Below the pieces are notes generated by a model. It was not told where the DNA came from. It was given only the letters and a program-made list of their open reading frames with translations, and did not search any database. The position numbers and the translations under genes are program-made. 64,000 bases of DNA from Chondrus crispus (Eukaryota > Rhodophyta > Florideophyceae > Gigartinales > Gigartinaceae): NCBI RefSeq assembly GCF_000350225.1, contig NW_005179030.1:142326-206325 (forward strand), given 5' to 3'. Positions 44,656 through 54,789 of this stretch are shown one piece after another (the stretch's first letter is position 1; every line of letters starts with the position of its first letter).

Positions 44656-46011
44656 ATGGCCTTCGCAACCGCGCCCTCCGTGCGCGCCTTCCGCGCGCCG
44701 CGCCGCGCCCTCCGGCCATGCCGGCAGGCGCCGTCGCCGCGCCTCCCGCGCCGCTCACGCCTGCGCGCCCAGCTCGTCGGCATGCCGGAAGGCTTCGGCC
44801 AGAGTCTCGCCCCGGACCAAAACGAGATCCTGCTCGCCGAGATGCGCTTCTCCGAACCAGACAAGCTCCCCGCCCTCGTCCAGAACAACCTCCCCTCCCT
44901 CGACGATTCCTTCTACGCCTTCCTCCAATCCAAGATCGACTCCTCCGCAGACATCCCCGAGCGCGACACCCTACGCGACCTCCGCGACGCCATCACCCAC
45001 ATCATGAAGCAACTCTACGACCAAGCCGCCAAGGCGGACACCCCCGCCGCCGCCGCCGCCGCCGCCGCCGCCGAACAGGAGCAGCCCCAAGCCCCCGCCA
45101 TCGACATCCCCTCCTCCGGCCAGGACGTCGCGACCGCCACGTACGACGAGCTGCTGGACCAATTCTCCGCCGCCTTCTCGGAAAGCGCCGCCGCCCTCAA
45201 GACCACCATCGACGCGTCGTACGACCGCATCGACCTCACATTGCTCGAGCGTCTCGGCGAGCGCATCGCCGAGGGCGGCCCTCAGGCCCAGAACTGCCAC
45301 GAGATCCGTGATGCCATCTCAGCCGCCATGAATGACCGCATGGCCGCCGCCATGGACGCCGTCAAGTCCGTCCTGGCCGCGGGAGATCCCGCCGCCATGC
45401 GCGCCGCCGTCGACACCCTGGCGCGCAAGGGGAAGATTGATGACGCTTTTGTTTTGCTGCTGCAGGCCAACATTGAGCAGGCGAAGACGGCCGGCGCCAC
45501 CCAGGCTGTAGAGATCGTCCAGATGGTCCTGGACCATGCGTCCGCCGTCCAAGAGGTGGGGTTGGACCCGGAGATAAAGCTTATCAGGTCGCTATTACGG
45601 ACGGAAGATAAGGCAGCGAGGGTCGAAATGCTCATGGAAGGGCTTAAGCCGCGGGGAACGGTTACTAATATGGATGGTTCGGCTACCCAAGGCGTTAAGG
45701 TAGATGGGAAGAAGTTTGTCACAGCTTTGCGCAAGCTGATTGAGGAGTTTGGAAATGTGGACAAAAAGTTTGTGCTCAGGCTTTCTGCTATTGGAGAAGA
45801 GTCGGAAACTGTTGCTCGAAAGCTCTTCGACATGGAGGGCAAGGATGTGAAGGATCTGCAGGATGAAGCCTTCCATAAGAGGTCGGTGTCTATCTGGGAT
45901 CTGGAGCGAATTGAAATCGAAGAGCAGCTGCAAGGGCGCGAGGCAACATGGGAAGGTCGGCTGGGCTCGATTCCGGAGGGATTTGATGAGCAAGGGAAAA
46001 TGGAAGTCTAG
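44656..46011 (+). CDS. Conserved hypothetical protein, probably plastid targeted
   Basis: An intronless frame of 451 residues. The first 38 residues are rich in Ala, Arg, Pro and Ser and almost free of acids (MAFATAPSVRAFRAPRRALR start), a typical chloroplast transit peptide. The mature part is alpha helical and acidic, with a polyalanine run at about 133-144 ((GCC)n) before an ordered C-terminal half (LLLQANIEQAKTAGATQAVE, FVTALRKLIEEFGN). No enzyme motif was recognised. Codon use is strongly GC3-rich at the start and milder later. The ATG at 44656 follows a pyrimidine-rich leader. Confidence 0.72.
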   Translation: MAFATAPSVRAFRAPRRALRPCRQAPSPRLPRRSRLRAQLVGMPEGFGQSLAPDQNEILLAEMRFSEPDKLPALVQNNLPSLDDSFYAFLQSKIDSSADIPERDTLRDLRDAITHIMKQLYDQAAKADTPAAAAAAAAAEQEQPQAPAIDIPSSGQDVATATYDELLDQFSAAFSESAAALKTTIDASYDRIDLTLLERLGERIAEGGPQAQNCHEIRDAISAAMNDRMAAAMDAVKSVLAAGDPAAMRAAVDTLARKGKIDDAFVLLLQANIEQAKTAGATQAVEIVQMVLDHASAVQEVGLDPEIKLIRSLLRTEDKAARVEMLMEGLKPRGTVTNMDGSATQGVKVDGKKFVTALRKLIEEFGNVDKKFVLRLSAIGEESETVARKLFDMEGKDVKDLQDEAFHKRSVSIWDLERIEIEEQLQGREATWEGRLGSIPEGFDEQGKMEV

Positions 46012-46669
46012 GCTCCACACCATCGCCTCTCCACAAAAGTCTTTTTCCTATTTTTGGGCGATTCATATTATTTCCTTCCAGAGATGTTGCCGTGCGTCTC
46101 TGCCAACTAGATTCCCGAAGTGATTGAAACGCGAGTTATTTGATCCTCTTCGTCTGGGTCAAGACAATTGAAACATATCTAGGGGAAGACGGAGTGATTC
46201 TTTTGCGAAGGTGGCTCTCGTGACGTCACTGGCAGCCCTGAGTAAACCCGACGTTCATTGAGTTGACATCTTTACGTGATGCACACAATGAGAGAAGTTC
46301 ATGAGAATTCCTTCCATTGCATTCTGGGAGGTGTCGCTTTCAGTGATAGCTCACGAAGTGCTGTTTGACTTCGGCACGCACCTATTTCGAATTGACATGA
46401 GCATCAGGTCAGTTTGTTTTACATCTATGGTGCGGTAGCAAACAGTGCGAAACTGCGGGGACCTACTTCTAGATTCCTTCCAACTTCGTCACTCAGAACT
46501 TGTTTGTCAACATTTCAGTATTTGTCCAGCATGTTCAGTGCCTCCCAGAAATACCACAGCGCCGTGCAAACATGTCTTAAGCTCCAACCATCCTCTACAT
46601 CCTTTCTATGGTGTAGGAAGGGTTGAGTCAAGAAACCCCCAGCCCGTCCAAGGCGGACATCTCAAACAG
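46012..46669. other. Intergenic region between convergent 3' ends
   Basis: It separates the plastid-protein gene from prolyl-tRNA synthetase, whose 3' ends face each other. No gene was seen. Confidence 0.6.
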
Positions 46670-48412
46670 TTAATAGCTCCGTCCCCAAAGTGCCAGAGCG
46701 TTTGCCGTGCAATCGCAAGCAAAGCACTTTGCACCTTTCTCCAATTCCTTAAAGCCGAGTCGTTCAACTTCTTCCCGGAACGGAAGGCACAAGGTCTTTG
46801 CAGATCCCGACAGGGCTCTGATATCGGTTTCACCAGCCTCCTCTTGTCTCCTCTGACTTTCCTCTCCGCTTCTAACTTTGACATCTTCTTCGCAGGGGGT
46901 TTCGTTGCACCAGGGGGCAAGTACCATCGTCCTTTGATCCAGAGTCGGCACAAAGTCCTCCCATTTCGTGACACTCTTAATACTGGCATCCCTCTCGATT
47001 CGGGCTTTTTCAAAAGTGCATTTCTGGATGTCATCCAGCGCCTTTTTTACAGCATCAACGACCCCATTACGGGTATACGTCTCCTTGTCGCCGTCGATAC
47101 GACGAGTGGCCATAACGGTACCGGCCTCGATATCGCGCGGGCCAAGTTCAAGACGAAGCGGCACACCCTTGAGTTCCCAATAGTTGAACTTCCACCCCGG
47201 GTTCTTATCGTCCCGAGTATCAGCCTTGACCTTGATACCTGCGTCCTGAAGGTCCTTTGCCAACTGCGTGGCGGCCTTAATAATGTTGCTTTCCTTGCCC
47301 TTCTTCAGGATGGGGACGATGATGACTTGAATCGGTGCAATTTTCGGGGGCAAAACAAGGCCCTTGTCATCGCCGTGCACCATAGCCATGACACCAATAG
47401 AGCGCGTGGTCAAGCCCCAGGAATTTTGCCACGCATAGTGCATAGCGCCATCCCCGCCATCAAACTCGATCTTAAACATCTTGGAAAAGTTCTGCCCAAG
47501 ACAATGGCTTGTGGCAGCTTGGATAGCGCGCCCATTAGTCGGAATGAAACCTTCAATGGTGGTGGTATACAAGCCACCCGCAAACTTCTCCTTCTCCGAC
47601 TTCATGCCCTTGATGACTGGGACCGCCAGCACATCCTCATAAACCGAGCGGTACAAGTCGAGAATCTCCAACACTTCCTTATCCGCCTCCCTCTTCGTCG
47701 CAAACGCTGTATGTCCCTCCTGCCATAAAAACTCGCGCGATCGAATAAACGGGGTCGGGTACTTGAACTCCCAACGCACGACATTGGACCACTGATTCAA
47801 GCGCAGTGGGAGATCGCGATGGCTCCGAATCCACTTGGCATACGCCGGATACATGATGGTCTCCGACGTCGGACGCACGGCGATGGGTTCCTCCAACTCG
47901 GTCTGACCGCTTTTGGTCACCCAGGCAACCTCCGCTGCAAAGCCCTCGATGTGATCCTCCTCTGTGGTGAGGCGCTTCTCAGTCACAAAGAGCGGAAAGT
48001 AGGCATTCTGCACACCCATGCTCTTAATTCTAGAGTCAAAGTAGTCATGGATGGTATCCCACATGGCGTAGCTCCAGGGGCGGAGAATGTAGCAACCTGA
48101 GATGTCATAAAACTCGATCATCTCCGCCTTGACGACAAGCTGCGAGTACCACTGACCGAAGTCGTCGTTCTTGGAAGTCTCCATTCCGTCGCGATTGGCT
48201 CCTTTTTTCGTGGTGGTCTGCGCCGCGGCCTTGGCGGCGGCCTTGGCGGCGGCCTTGGCGGCTTTGGCGGCCTTCTTCGCGTCCTTGGCGGTCTTGCGCT
48301 TGGCGGCCTTCTCGGCGGCGGCGGCGGCAGGATCGTCCGCGGTGGCGTCGACTTGGAGGCCAAGCATTGCTTCCGCTGCAGAGGCCATGTCGGCAGTGCC
48401 CTGTCCGCTCAT
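46670..48412 (-). CDS. Prolyl-tRNA synthetase, cytosolic type
   Basis: A 580-residue class II aminoacyl-tRNA synthetase that charges tRNA-Pro. The first 80 residues are a lysine/alanine-rich helix (KAAKAAKAAAKAA), a nucleic-acid-binding extension. The catalytic domain shows motif 1 (ISGCYILRPWSYAMWD), the proline-site block RPTSETIMYPAYAKW, motif 2 (FIRSREFLWQEGHTAF) and motif 3 (GLTTRSIGVMAMVHGD). The anticodon-binding domain starts near IAPIQVIIVPIL. The C-terminal zinc domain (CNETPCEEDVK, CFACDC) and the terminal Ser-Tyr mark the archaeal/eukaryotic form. The length is normal and it is intronless, ending in TAA. Confidence 0.95.
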   Translation of the reverse strand: MSGQGTADMASAAEAMLGLQVDATADDPAAAAAEKAAKRKTAKDAKKAAKAAKAAAKAAAKAAAQTTTKKGANRDGMETSKNDDFGQWYSQLVVKAEMIEFYDISGCYILRPWSYAMWDTIHDYFDSRIKSMGVQNAYFPLFVTEKRLTTEEDHIEGFAAEVAWVTKSGQTELEEPIAVRPTSETIMYPAYAKWIRSHRDLPLRLNQWSNVVRWEFKYPTPFIRSREFLWQEGHTAFATKREADKEVLEILDLYRSVYEDVLAVPVIKGMKSEKEKFAGGLYTTTIEGFIPTNGRAIQAATSHCLGQNFSKMFKIEFDGGDGAMHYAWQNSWGLTTRSIGVMAMVHGDDKGLVLPPKIAPIQVIIVPILKKGKESNIIKAATQLAKDLQDAGIKVKADTRDDKNPGWKFNYWELKGVPLRLELGPRDIEAGTVMATRRIDGDKETYTRNGVVDAVKKALDDIQKCTFEKARIERDASIKSVTKWEDFVPTLDQRTMVLAPWCNETPCEEDVKVRSGEESQRRQEEAGETDIRALSGSAKTLCLPFREEVERLGFKELEKGAKCFACDCTANALALWGRSY

Positions 48413-48928
48413 GAGGCTCTAGGCAGACGCGATTGGCACGGGAAGGGCAGATGCTGGGAAACAAGTGCTTCGATTGGTCGCACGAGCGTCGGGCGATGTT
48501 GCAACGACCGTGGGGAGGGAGGGGATAGGACTGAGATTGCCAAAAGGGGAAGGATGGTGTCTGAAGCGATGAGGATGGATGCGCTGTACTGTGCTGTACC
48601 CGACGATACAAGTATCAAAGGTGGTGAGGGCGGAGGGACGCCGTCCGGCGACATGGTCACGCAATGCAGGGATGGTAATGCTGTCACTTTTCAGAATAAA
48701 ATTCGAGGTCCTCTTCGGAGCGAATTCACTCACTAATTGCTCTCTTAAAGGAGAACCTGAAGGTGTGCCATCAAGCTCCAAACTAAACCGCACCGTCTTC
48801 ATGATTGGCAACTGGCAACTCGACTCATCCGTAGGCACCACGCCCTTCCCATCTCTCCATTACACTTTCATGTTACCTGCTGCGACTACTACGGTACCAT
48901 CTATACTCGCCCACTCCCCCCCGCCGCC
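48413..48928. other. Intergenic region, prolyl-tRNA synthetase promoter side
   Basis: It lies between the start of prolyl-tRNA synthetase and the 3' end of the exonuclease gene, which run in the same direction. No further gene or clear TATA box was seen. Confidence 0.5.
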
Positions 48929-50008
48929 TCATCTCTTTTTCTTCTTCCCCCCCTTCAACCCCTTCTCCCTAATCTCCGTCTCCCACGCCTTAGCATTCTT
49001 CTTATACAACATCAGCGCCGCCCTCGCATCCTCACACGAGTCATGCTCATCCTTCTGAAATGCGTCCACGCCCAGCACGGACGCCACCACCACCCTCAAC
49101 GCGGGCCCCCTCGCGCTCCGTCTCCCCTTCGTCCGTCGCCACATCCTCTTATAGAACTCCGATGTATCCCTAATGTCCTTCCACGGGTGCTTCAGTCTCA
49201 GCGCCTGCAAGTCATTGCGTATCGCATGGCCGACAACCACCCTCCCCTTCATCAGCTCGCCCACCGTCCTCTGCACCTCGAACAGCTCCGTCGCCTCGGC
49301 CGCGTCCGCCGCCACGTCCGCCGCTCGCACCCCGGAAAACTCCGTCCGGTAGTCCGTCACCACCTGCCGCACCCGCACAAACGTGTCGTACAGCACGTCC
49401 CCGGAGTAGTTCACCATCGATACTCGCGCTAGAGCGTTCTCTTTACCCCCCGGCCCGATCCCCACCATTTCGCAATCGATCGCCACCACCCGCGACACTT
49501 CGTCGGTTGACGTCACGCGCCGCTTCATGAACGAGCTAAATTTCGCGTCCGCCGCCTTTGGCACGTTCGAGGTCGAGGTCGAGGTCGTTTCGTCGGCGCT
49601 ATGCGCGCGAGGCCGCTTCGCACTCCTTTTGCCAGACTTCACGCCTTTGCCGAGCGATTTTTGAAGCGCTTTCCAGTTGCTGTCTGCGCTCAATTTCTTG
49701 TTTTGCTTTCGTTTTGGTGCCGTCTTTTTGCCCTCCTTCGTTTTCTTCTGTTCGGGTGACGGACCGGGTGACGGACCAGTTGACGGACCAGGTGACGGAC
49801 CCGTGTCTTTCACAGCGGCCGGGCGTTTCGCCTCGTCGCTTTCCATCATCACGTCGTTGCGCAGCGCTAGCTGCACAGCAGCGCGAACTGCATCCTGTGC
49901 CGATGTCATGACAAACCGCAAAAATTCAGAGACTCTCAGAAGGTCGAGTGCTATGAGGTTAACTGCTAGTTGAATAAGGTCTTTGGACGATTCGTCTAAG
50001 CGCAGCAC
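48929..50008 (-). CDS. REXO4-like 3'-5' RNA exonuclease
   Basis: A 359-residue frame. A basic, repeat-rich N-terminal half (GPSPGPSTGPSPGPS, KRKQNKKLSADSNWKAL) precedes a DEDDh exonuclease domain: VVAIDCEMVGIG (Asp and Glu of ExoI), VVVGHAIRNDLQAL (Asp of ExoII) and HDSCEDARAALMLY (His and Asp of ExoIII). The IDCEMVG wording and the basic tails are those of REXO4/Rex4, a nucleolar enzyme of pre-rRNA processing. Translation may begin at 50008 or at the second ATG (49909, MTSAQDAV), which fits the family better. It ends in TGA and is divergent from RPS18. Confidence 0.88.
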   Translation of the reverse strand: MLRLDESSKDLIQLAVNLIALDLLRVSEFLRFVMTSAQDAVRAAVQLALRNDVMMESDEAKRPAAVKDTGPSPGPSTGPSPGPSPEQKKTKEGKKTAPKRKQNKKLSADSNWKALQKSLGKGVKSGKRSAKRPRAHSADETTSTSTSNVPKAADAKFSSFMKRRVTSTDEVSRVVAIDCEMVGIGPGGKENALARVSMVNYSGDVLYDTFVRVRQVVTDYRTEFSGVRAADVAADAAEATELFEVQRTVGELMKGRVVVGHAIRNDLQALRLKHPWKDIRDTSEFYKRMWRRTKGRRSARGPALRVVVASVLGVDAFQKDEHDSCEDARAALMLYKKNAKAWETEIREKGLKGGKKKKR

Positions 50009-50129
50009 ATTCCGCTAACGCCCGCGAAAAGTGATGCAAGGAGACGGGACGACGCCAATGCTTCAGAGGCAATGATCCAATCTTCAGCGGAGAAGAGATA
50101 GGATCCCGTTTCATGCAGCGTAGAATTTC

Positions 50130-50137
50130 TATAAAAT
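50130..50137 (+). promoter_or_regulatory. TATA box candidate for RPS18
   Basis: TATAAAAT about 190 bp upstream of the RPS18 start, followed by a pyrimidine-rich stretch (TTTCTCTCTTCTCTCTC) that would lie in the leader, as is usual for ribosomal-protein genes. It sits between two divergent genes. Confidence 0.5.
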
Positions 50138-50322
50138 TTAGAGCTGTTCACACACGTGTACATATTTCTCTCTTCTCTCTCGTCGTCGCCCCCCCCCCCA
50201 CCCGGACACACGCACCCTCCTCACCGTCGCAAAGACTCCCATCCTCACCAACTGAATCGCAATCCCAACAATTACCCCAGTTCCCGCGTCCTCGTCGCTC
50301 ATCTACCTTTCATCCAGCAATC

Positions 50323-50787
50323 ATGGCGGTCGTAATGGAGGGTGAGGAGTTCCAGCACATCCTGCGTGTTCTCAACACAAACATCGAGGGCCGGCAGAAG
50401 GTCATGTACGCGCTCACCTCGATCAAGGGTGTCGGTCGTCGCTTCTCCAACCTCGTCCTCAAGAAGGCTGACGTCGATCTTGCGAAGCGTGCGGGCTCCC
50501 TCTCCAATGAGGAAATCGATCGCATCGTCACTATCATCCAAAACCCGCGCCAATTCAAGATCCCGGACTACTTTCTCAATCGTCAGCGCGATTTCAAGGA
50601 CGGAAAGACCTCGCAGCTCATCGCGAATCAGCTCGACTTCAAGATGCGGGAAGACCTCGATCGCCTTAGAAAGATCCGCTCTCATCGCGGTATGCGCCAT
50701 TACTTCGGCCTCAGAGTCAGGGGGCAACATACCAAGACTACGGGCCGACGTGGTCGTACTGTTGGTGTGTCCAAGAAGAAGGCATAA
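50323..50787 (+). CDS. RPS18: 40S ribosomal protein S18 (uS13)
   Basis: 154 residues, the full family length. uS13 sits in the head of the small subunit and contacts tRNA and the large subunit. The family blocks are present: [40 protein letters not shown], GRIxx-type helix replaced by [19 protein letters not shown], the [19 protein letters not shown] block and the basic tail [15 protein letters not shown]. The ATG at 50323 ([14 protein letters not shown]) is chosen by homology; the open frame extends upstream through the leader to 50113 without meaning. It is intronless. Confidence 0.96.
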   Translation: MAVVMEGEEFQHILRVLNTNIEGRQKVMYALTSIKGVGRRFSNLVLKKADVDLAKRAGSLSNEEIDRIVTIIQNPRQFKIPDYFLNRQRDFKDGKTSQLIANQLDFKMREDLDRLRKIRSHRGMRHYFGLRVRGQHTKTTGRRGRTVGVSKKKA

Positions 50788-50933
50788 GCGCGTTAACCGT
50801 TGCGTTTTGCATCAGCTGCGTCACACTATTCACAGTCGGTATCATTGCGCGGTCGCCTACGCCGGCATCTACTAGAAGCGCCAGAATATTTAGACGGCAG
50901 TAAACTGTTGTCTCGTTTTACGCTTTTCAACTT

Positions 50934-51926
50934 CTACGACTGACTCCGGAAGCCCTCCATCCATTCTTGGATAGTGACTAATTCCTCTTTTGTCAGATCC
51001 GCCTGAAATTCCGCCAAACCTTGGGCACGGAAGCACTCAGTCAAGTCGCGTTCTTCTTCCCCATGTCCCTTACGAGAAACGTCTTCCTGTGCCAGCCAGT
51101 CGTGAACGATCTTCACGTGCACGCTTTTGTGTCCATCAATCGCGCTCACCCGTCCATACACACCGTGTAGTCTCACGTGTAGCAGCCCCCTCTCCTTCGC
51201 GAATGGAGCAAAGTATCTAATTCTCTTCTTCGTGTCCTTTTCAATCATGTGTGGCATCACCTGGTCTCTCCAAAAAGGAACCGTGTTGTTTCCTCTCACG
51301 AAAACCTTTTCTGGGATCATGTCCTCCTCACCCTTGAACCACAGGTACGACAGACTCCACTTCACAAACTGCAACCCCAGGAACAATGCCCGTGGGACGC
51401 CCCGACATTTATTGCGACTTGCGAAATCGTACACATAACAAGCTCGTCCACACGCCAAAGAGAAGAGTAATTCAGTATCCAGTGAAGCAAGAAGCTTATT
51501 GTAGGCACTACTCTCGCAATGCGATGACTGGATCCGAGTGAAGCGCAGTTCGTCAGGCGAGACGATGGCAGAGATGTGCGGTAGCGCCTCAATCCCATTG
51601 GTCAAGTTTATAAAATGGCGAGGTGCAAGCGAGTCGAACGGGTCGGAGAATGAGTCGCAGCCTGGCGCAGTCTGCATATCAGCCGCCACAAGCTCACCTT
51701 TTTCCTTATCCGGTGACGTTTCCTCAAAGCAACATGTGATCACTCGTCTGCGCCCACGGTAGTGTGTCGCTCGCCTCACGTTACATCGTAGATGAACGTC
51801 GCTCACATTTGGCACAGAGCTTCTACACGGATATATTCCAAATAGCTGTACAAAAGATAGTTTTGAATACGACTTGCGTCGCATTCCGATAGCCGTACGT
51901 CTCCAATGGCCGTACTTCTCCAACAC
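50934..51926 (-). CDS. Conserved protein of unknown function, LTNGIEALP type
   Basis: A 330-residue frame. From about residue 108 the sequence is well ordered: FINLTNGIEALP, FTRIQSSHCE, LDTELLFSLACGRACYVYDF, RGVPRALFLGLQFVKWSL. Similar wording occurs, from memory, in uncharacterised proteins of plants and algae. No catalytic motif was identified. The first 100 residues are basic and could hold a targeting peptide; the true start may be at an internal Met. It is convergent with RPS18 (150 bp apart). Confidence 0.6.
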   Translation of the reverse strand: MLEKYGHWRRTAIGMRRKSYSKLSFVQLFGIYPCRSSVPNVSDVHLRCNVRRATHYRGRRRVITCCFEETSPDKEKGELVAADMQTAPGCDSFSDPFDSLAPRHFINLTNGIEALPHISAIVSPDELRFTRIQSSHCESSAYNKLLASLDTELLFSLACGRACYVYDFASRNKCRGVPRALFLGLQFVKWSLSYLWFKGEEDMIPEKVFVRGNNTVPFWRDQVMPHMIEKDTKKRIRYFAPFAKERGLLHVRLHGVYGRVSAIDGHKSVHVKIVHDWLAQEDVSRKGHGEEERDLTECFRAQGLAEFQADLTKEELVTIQEWMEGFRSQS

Positions 51927-52332
51927 CCGTGAAAGAAATGTTCACAGAGTGGTTGCCGCAAATTGATATCAGGTAGCAGCTCAACTACCAGCCTTAAAAA
52001 CCGATGTACCGCAACGATTTGGAGAGGCGGATAAAAAACGAACCCATCAGACTGGTTCCCACGCACAATCACTTCGTCTGGACCACGGCAAGATGAGGCA
52101 GAGTGGAAAGCGAACGAGAGCTCATCAAATTGATCTCTTGTTGGTAACGTGAGCCTCTTCAGTCTTGCACTGCCAGAATGGAGATGCACCAAGCAGAGCT
52201 CGTCAGTGGAGAACACAACGAACACGTGTACGAGAATTGGAATATATTGACGTACAGTACTATTGTACCAGTTGCTACTGAGCCAACCAGGACAATCACA
52301 CGAAAGCTCTCTTTCGATACATCTTTAGCCCA

Positions 52333-52380
52333 TACACACACAACACACACAACACACACAACACACACAACACACACAAC
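52333..52380. repeat. AACACACAC microsatellite
   Basis: About five copies of a 9-bp AC-rich unit. The Val/Cys-rich frames across it are artefacts. Confidence 0.9.
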
Positions 52381-52631
52381 GGCAGTATTAGAGCCCCGTC
52401 ACATAGTAGCCTGTGAATTGCCATCTTCCCTTCTTCTTTATAGAAATAAAATCAATATTCGTTACTTCAATGCTCGTGGGCAACAGTCGACGTCCACGAA
52501 TAAAAAAACGCGGGTGTGGAGAGGAAGGCGCTCCTTGCACTCAGCCCTGAATGTATGGGCCCTTGGAAAGAGAAAATCTCGTGATTCTGGGAAAAAAACA
52601 GATGAACAAGCACCTCACCACTGATCTCAGT

Positions 52632-52681
52632 TTTGGTTAATGTTCTGCCTGCTCTCAAGAGCAGGCAGAACATTGACCAAA
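52632..52681. repeat. 50-bp inverted repeat
   Basis: Arms of 24 bp with one mismatch around a 2-nt centre (TGTTCTGCCTGCTCT, CA, AGAGCAGGCAGAACA). A second stem-loop with 8-bp arms (AGAAGGAT/ATCCTTCT) follows at 52699-52723. No gene is adjacent within 700 bp. A strong hairpin or cruciform is possible. Confidence 0.75.
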
Positions 52682-52729
52682 TCATTTTTTCTTAAACCAG
52701 AAGGATAGATTACCAATCCTTCTATCCAC

Positions 52730-54486
52730 CGAATCGTGGACTAACTGTAGCGAAAGACATATGTATGTGTACCCAGCACCAAGTCCGAGAAGTCTTCGAA
52801 TTCGCGATTCTTGCATGCTAGCCCCAGTAGCAGGCGTTTTACTCATTAATTCCACATCATCACAGAGTCATTGGTCTCATTATCGAGGCCCTTACTCTTT
52901 ACAAGCATGCCATGCGTGAAGGGTCTGGCATCAGCAGAAAGAATTGTTATTTCACCCCCCATCATGGCACACAGCGGGTAATGGGGACATTCAAAGGACA
53001 CAGACCTCTTGTGTGCTATAAATATGGACGCCGACAACGGCTGTCCTCCGCGAAAGGCGCAAGATTGCGTACAGTTTTAGAAAGAAACGATCCACTCTTC
53101 ACAGATTACCTTCTGGCTCTTAACGTCAAAACAGGTGATTGATGCCTTACAAATTGATTGCGCATGGTTGTACTTGAAGCAATTTATATGTCCGTATCAC
53201 TTGGCGTTTGTTAAGTTATCTCCCATCGTTTCAAGTCGCCTTCGTGCTTTTTCACACTTCCGACATTTAAAGAATTACTGCAGTATTCATGAAAGATCTT
53301 CAACCGCTCTCTCACTAGTTCGTGTAATTATTAAGAGAAGCCTTGTTGGCGAAACTAGACTGATTTCAGCATGTTCGCACTCAGCCTATGCGTGGGTATG
53401 AAGTCGTACAGTGCAACCCAGAACTAACATGGGTTTCAACAAAAGGTTTAAAAAGGGTGTGAAACATGAGTTTCTTGTCTTATGCATTGTGTAATTAATT
53501 TGCATGGAAATGACACCGGAACACAGCTTATTCTTACATCAAAAATCCCGACTCTCTCTTTCTCTCCCGCTCTCTCTTTCTCTCTCAAAAGTTAGATGTA
53601 ACATGTAACAAACGAATTGGGATGTTAAGAGTTCTATAGCAAACTCTCTTTAGGAATCCAGGTGCGTGCAAAAGTCATGAGTCCAGGGTCTTCGGGATAC
53701 CGTACACGTTTCGTATTCTCAGGGAGACCTCTGCTCCGATCTTGAGGGTCCATTCCTTCATACGAATTTTTGGATTTTATGCGACTGAACTCACATCAAA
53801 ACATTCTCCTGCATTGCGGAGATATTTTGATAACGTAAGGCCAGGCGATTCTCCACCCCCCGTCTTAGACTAATCATTCCTTGCAAGTTGTCTACCCAAC
53901 CGGATGAGCCAGGGCATGATATTATTAGAAAACGGGAAGGCGTCCCCAGTTTCGTTGAAGTGCATGGCAAGGCTGTCGAGTATTTCAGTATCTCAGTCAC
54001 CAACATCAATTCGCTGTTAACATGAGAAAACGTGAAGTGGACCGTTCGCCCTCGTACTTTGACTAGAATCGCATTTGCGCCGTGGGACAACGTTGCACAC
54101 CCAGAGTCCTGTCCGGCTCGCAACAGAACAAACCGGAAAAGACATTTGTAATGGAAAAGGGAGAGGATTGCACGATGCGCCAGGGAATACCTTCCTTTCG
54201 GGTCAAATTTATGCCTTCCCAGGCGGCTCTTGGCTTCCACGCGACTCTGTGACATTGGCGACAAATGCCCGAATCCATAATGCGGGTGCCACGTTCATGA
54301 GCCGTAGTTTTTGATTTCCCGATGTATATATATACACGCTGTTGGGCCTGCGACGGACAGACTAGTTATCCGCCCGCGTCAGTCTTTAAATACGTTCACA
54401 CACAATTTCATCTCCGGAGCCACCTTGCCAGCTCTGACTTCGTCTACATCGTGAAGAAGTTGCATCCGCACATCAGACAAGGCGCG
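52730..54486. other. Intergenic stretch, nothing recognised
   Basis: AT-rich sequence with a CT-rich run (53548-53587, CTCTCTTTCTCTC) and short frames without resemblance to known families. Confidence 0.5.
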
Positions 54487-54789
54487 ATGTGTCAAACCTA
54501 TGTGCACCGGTACGCATGCGCGCATGTGACCGAAAGCACGAAAATGTGCAGTCAGGCTGTCCGAGATACGAACCCGGAACGCAACCCAATATCACCTGCC
54601 AATTGCCCAAACAGGAAAGGAAAAAAAGTCACTGAGCACAGCAGTCCCTGCGGTGGTTCAGACTGTATTTTGTCAAGAAAGGGCGGAGTATGGACATGCT
54701 GCTCCTGCAACAAAACACCGAACCGCCGCAATCGATGCCAAGGTTGCAACAAAACTATTTGCCGGTCTTGCACTGCCGTCAAAGAATGA
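54487..54789 (+). CDS. Small cysteine-rich protein, putative zinc-binding
   Basis: 100 residues from ATG 54487 (MCQTYVHRYACAHVTESTKM). Twelve cysteines occur in pairs, the last group reading CCSCNKTPNRRNRCQGCNKTICRSC, consistent with two zinc sites of CX2C type. The sequence between is basic. A TATATATATA run is at about 54324. It could be a genuine small gene of unknown role; the longer frame from 54322 is less protein-like. No family was assigned. Confidence 0.4.
   Translation: MCQTYVHRYACAHVTESTKMCSQAVRDTNPERNPISPANCPNRKGKKVTEHSSPCGGSDCILSRKGGVWTCCSCNKTPNRRNRCQGCNKTICRSCTAVKE

Noticed and set aside
46445-47728. Plus-strand frame of 427 codons
   Set aside because: It is the antisense shadow of prolyl-tRNA synthetase, whose motifs are unambiguous on the minus strand.
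51803-52377. Minus-strand frames upstream of the 50934-51926 gene
   Set aside because: One overlaps the gene in another frame and the other is created by the AC microsatellite (VCVVCVVC). Neither shows family resemblance.
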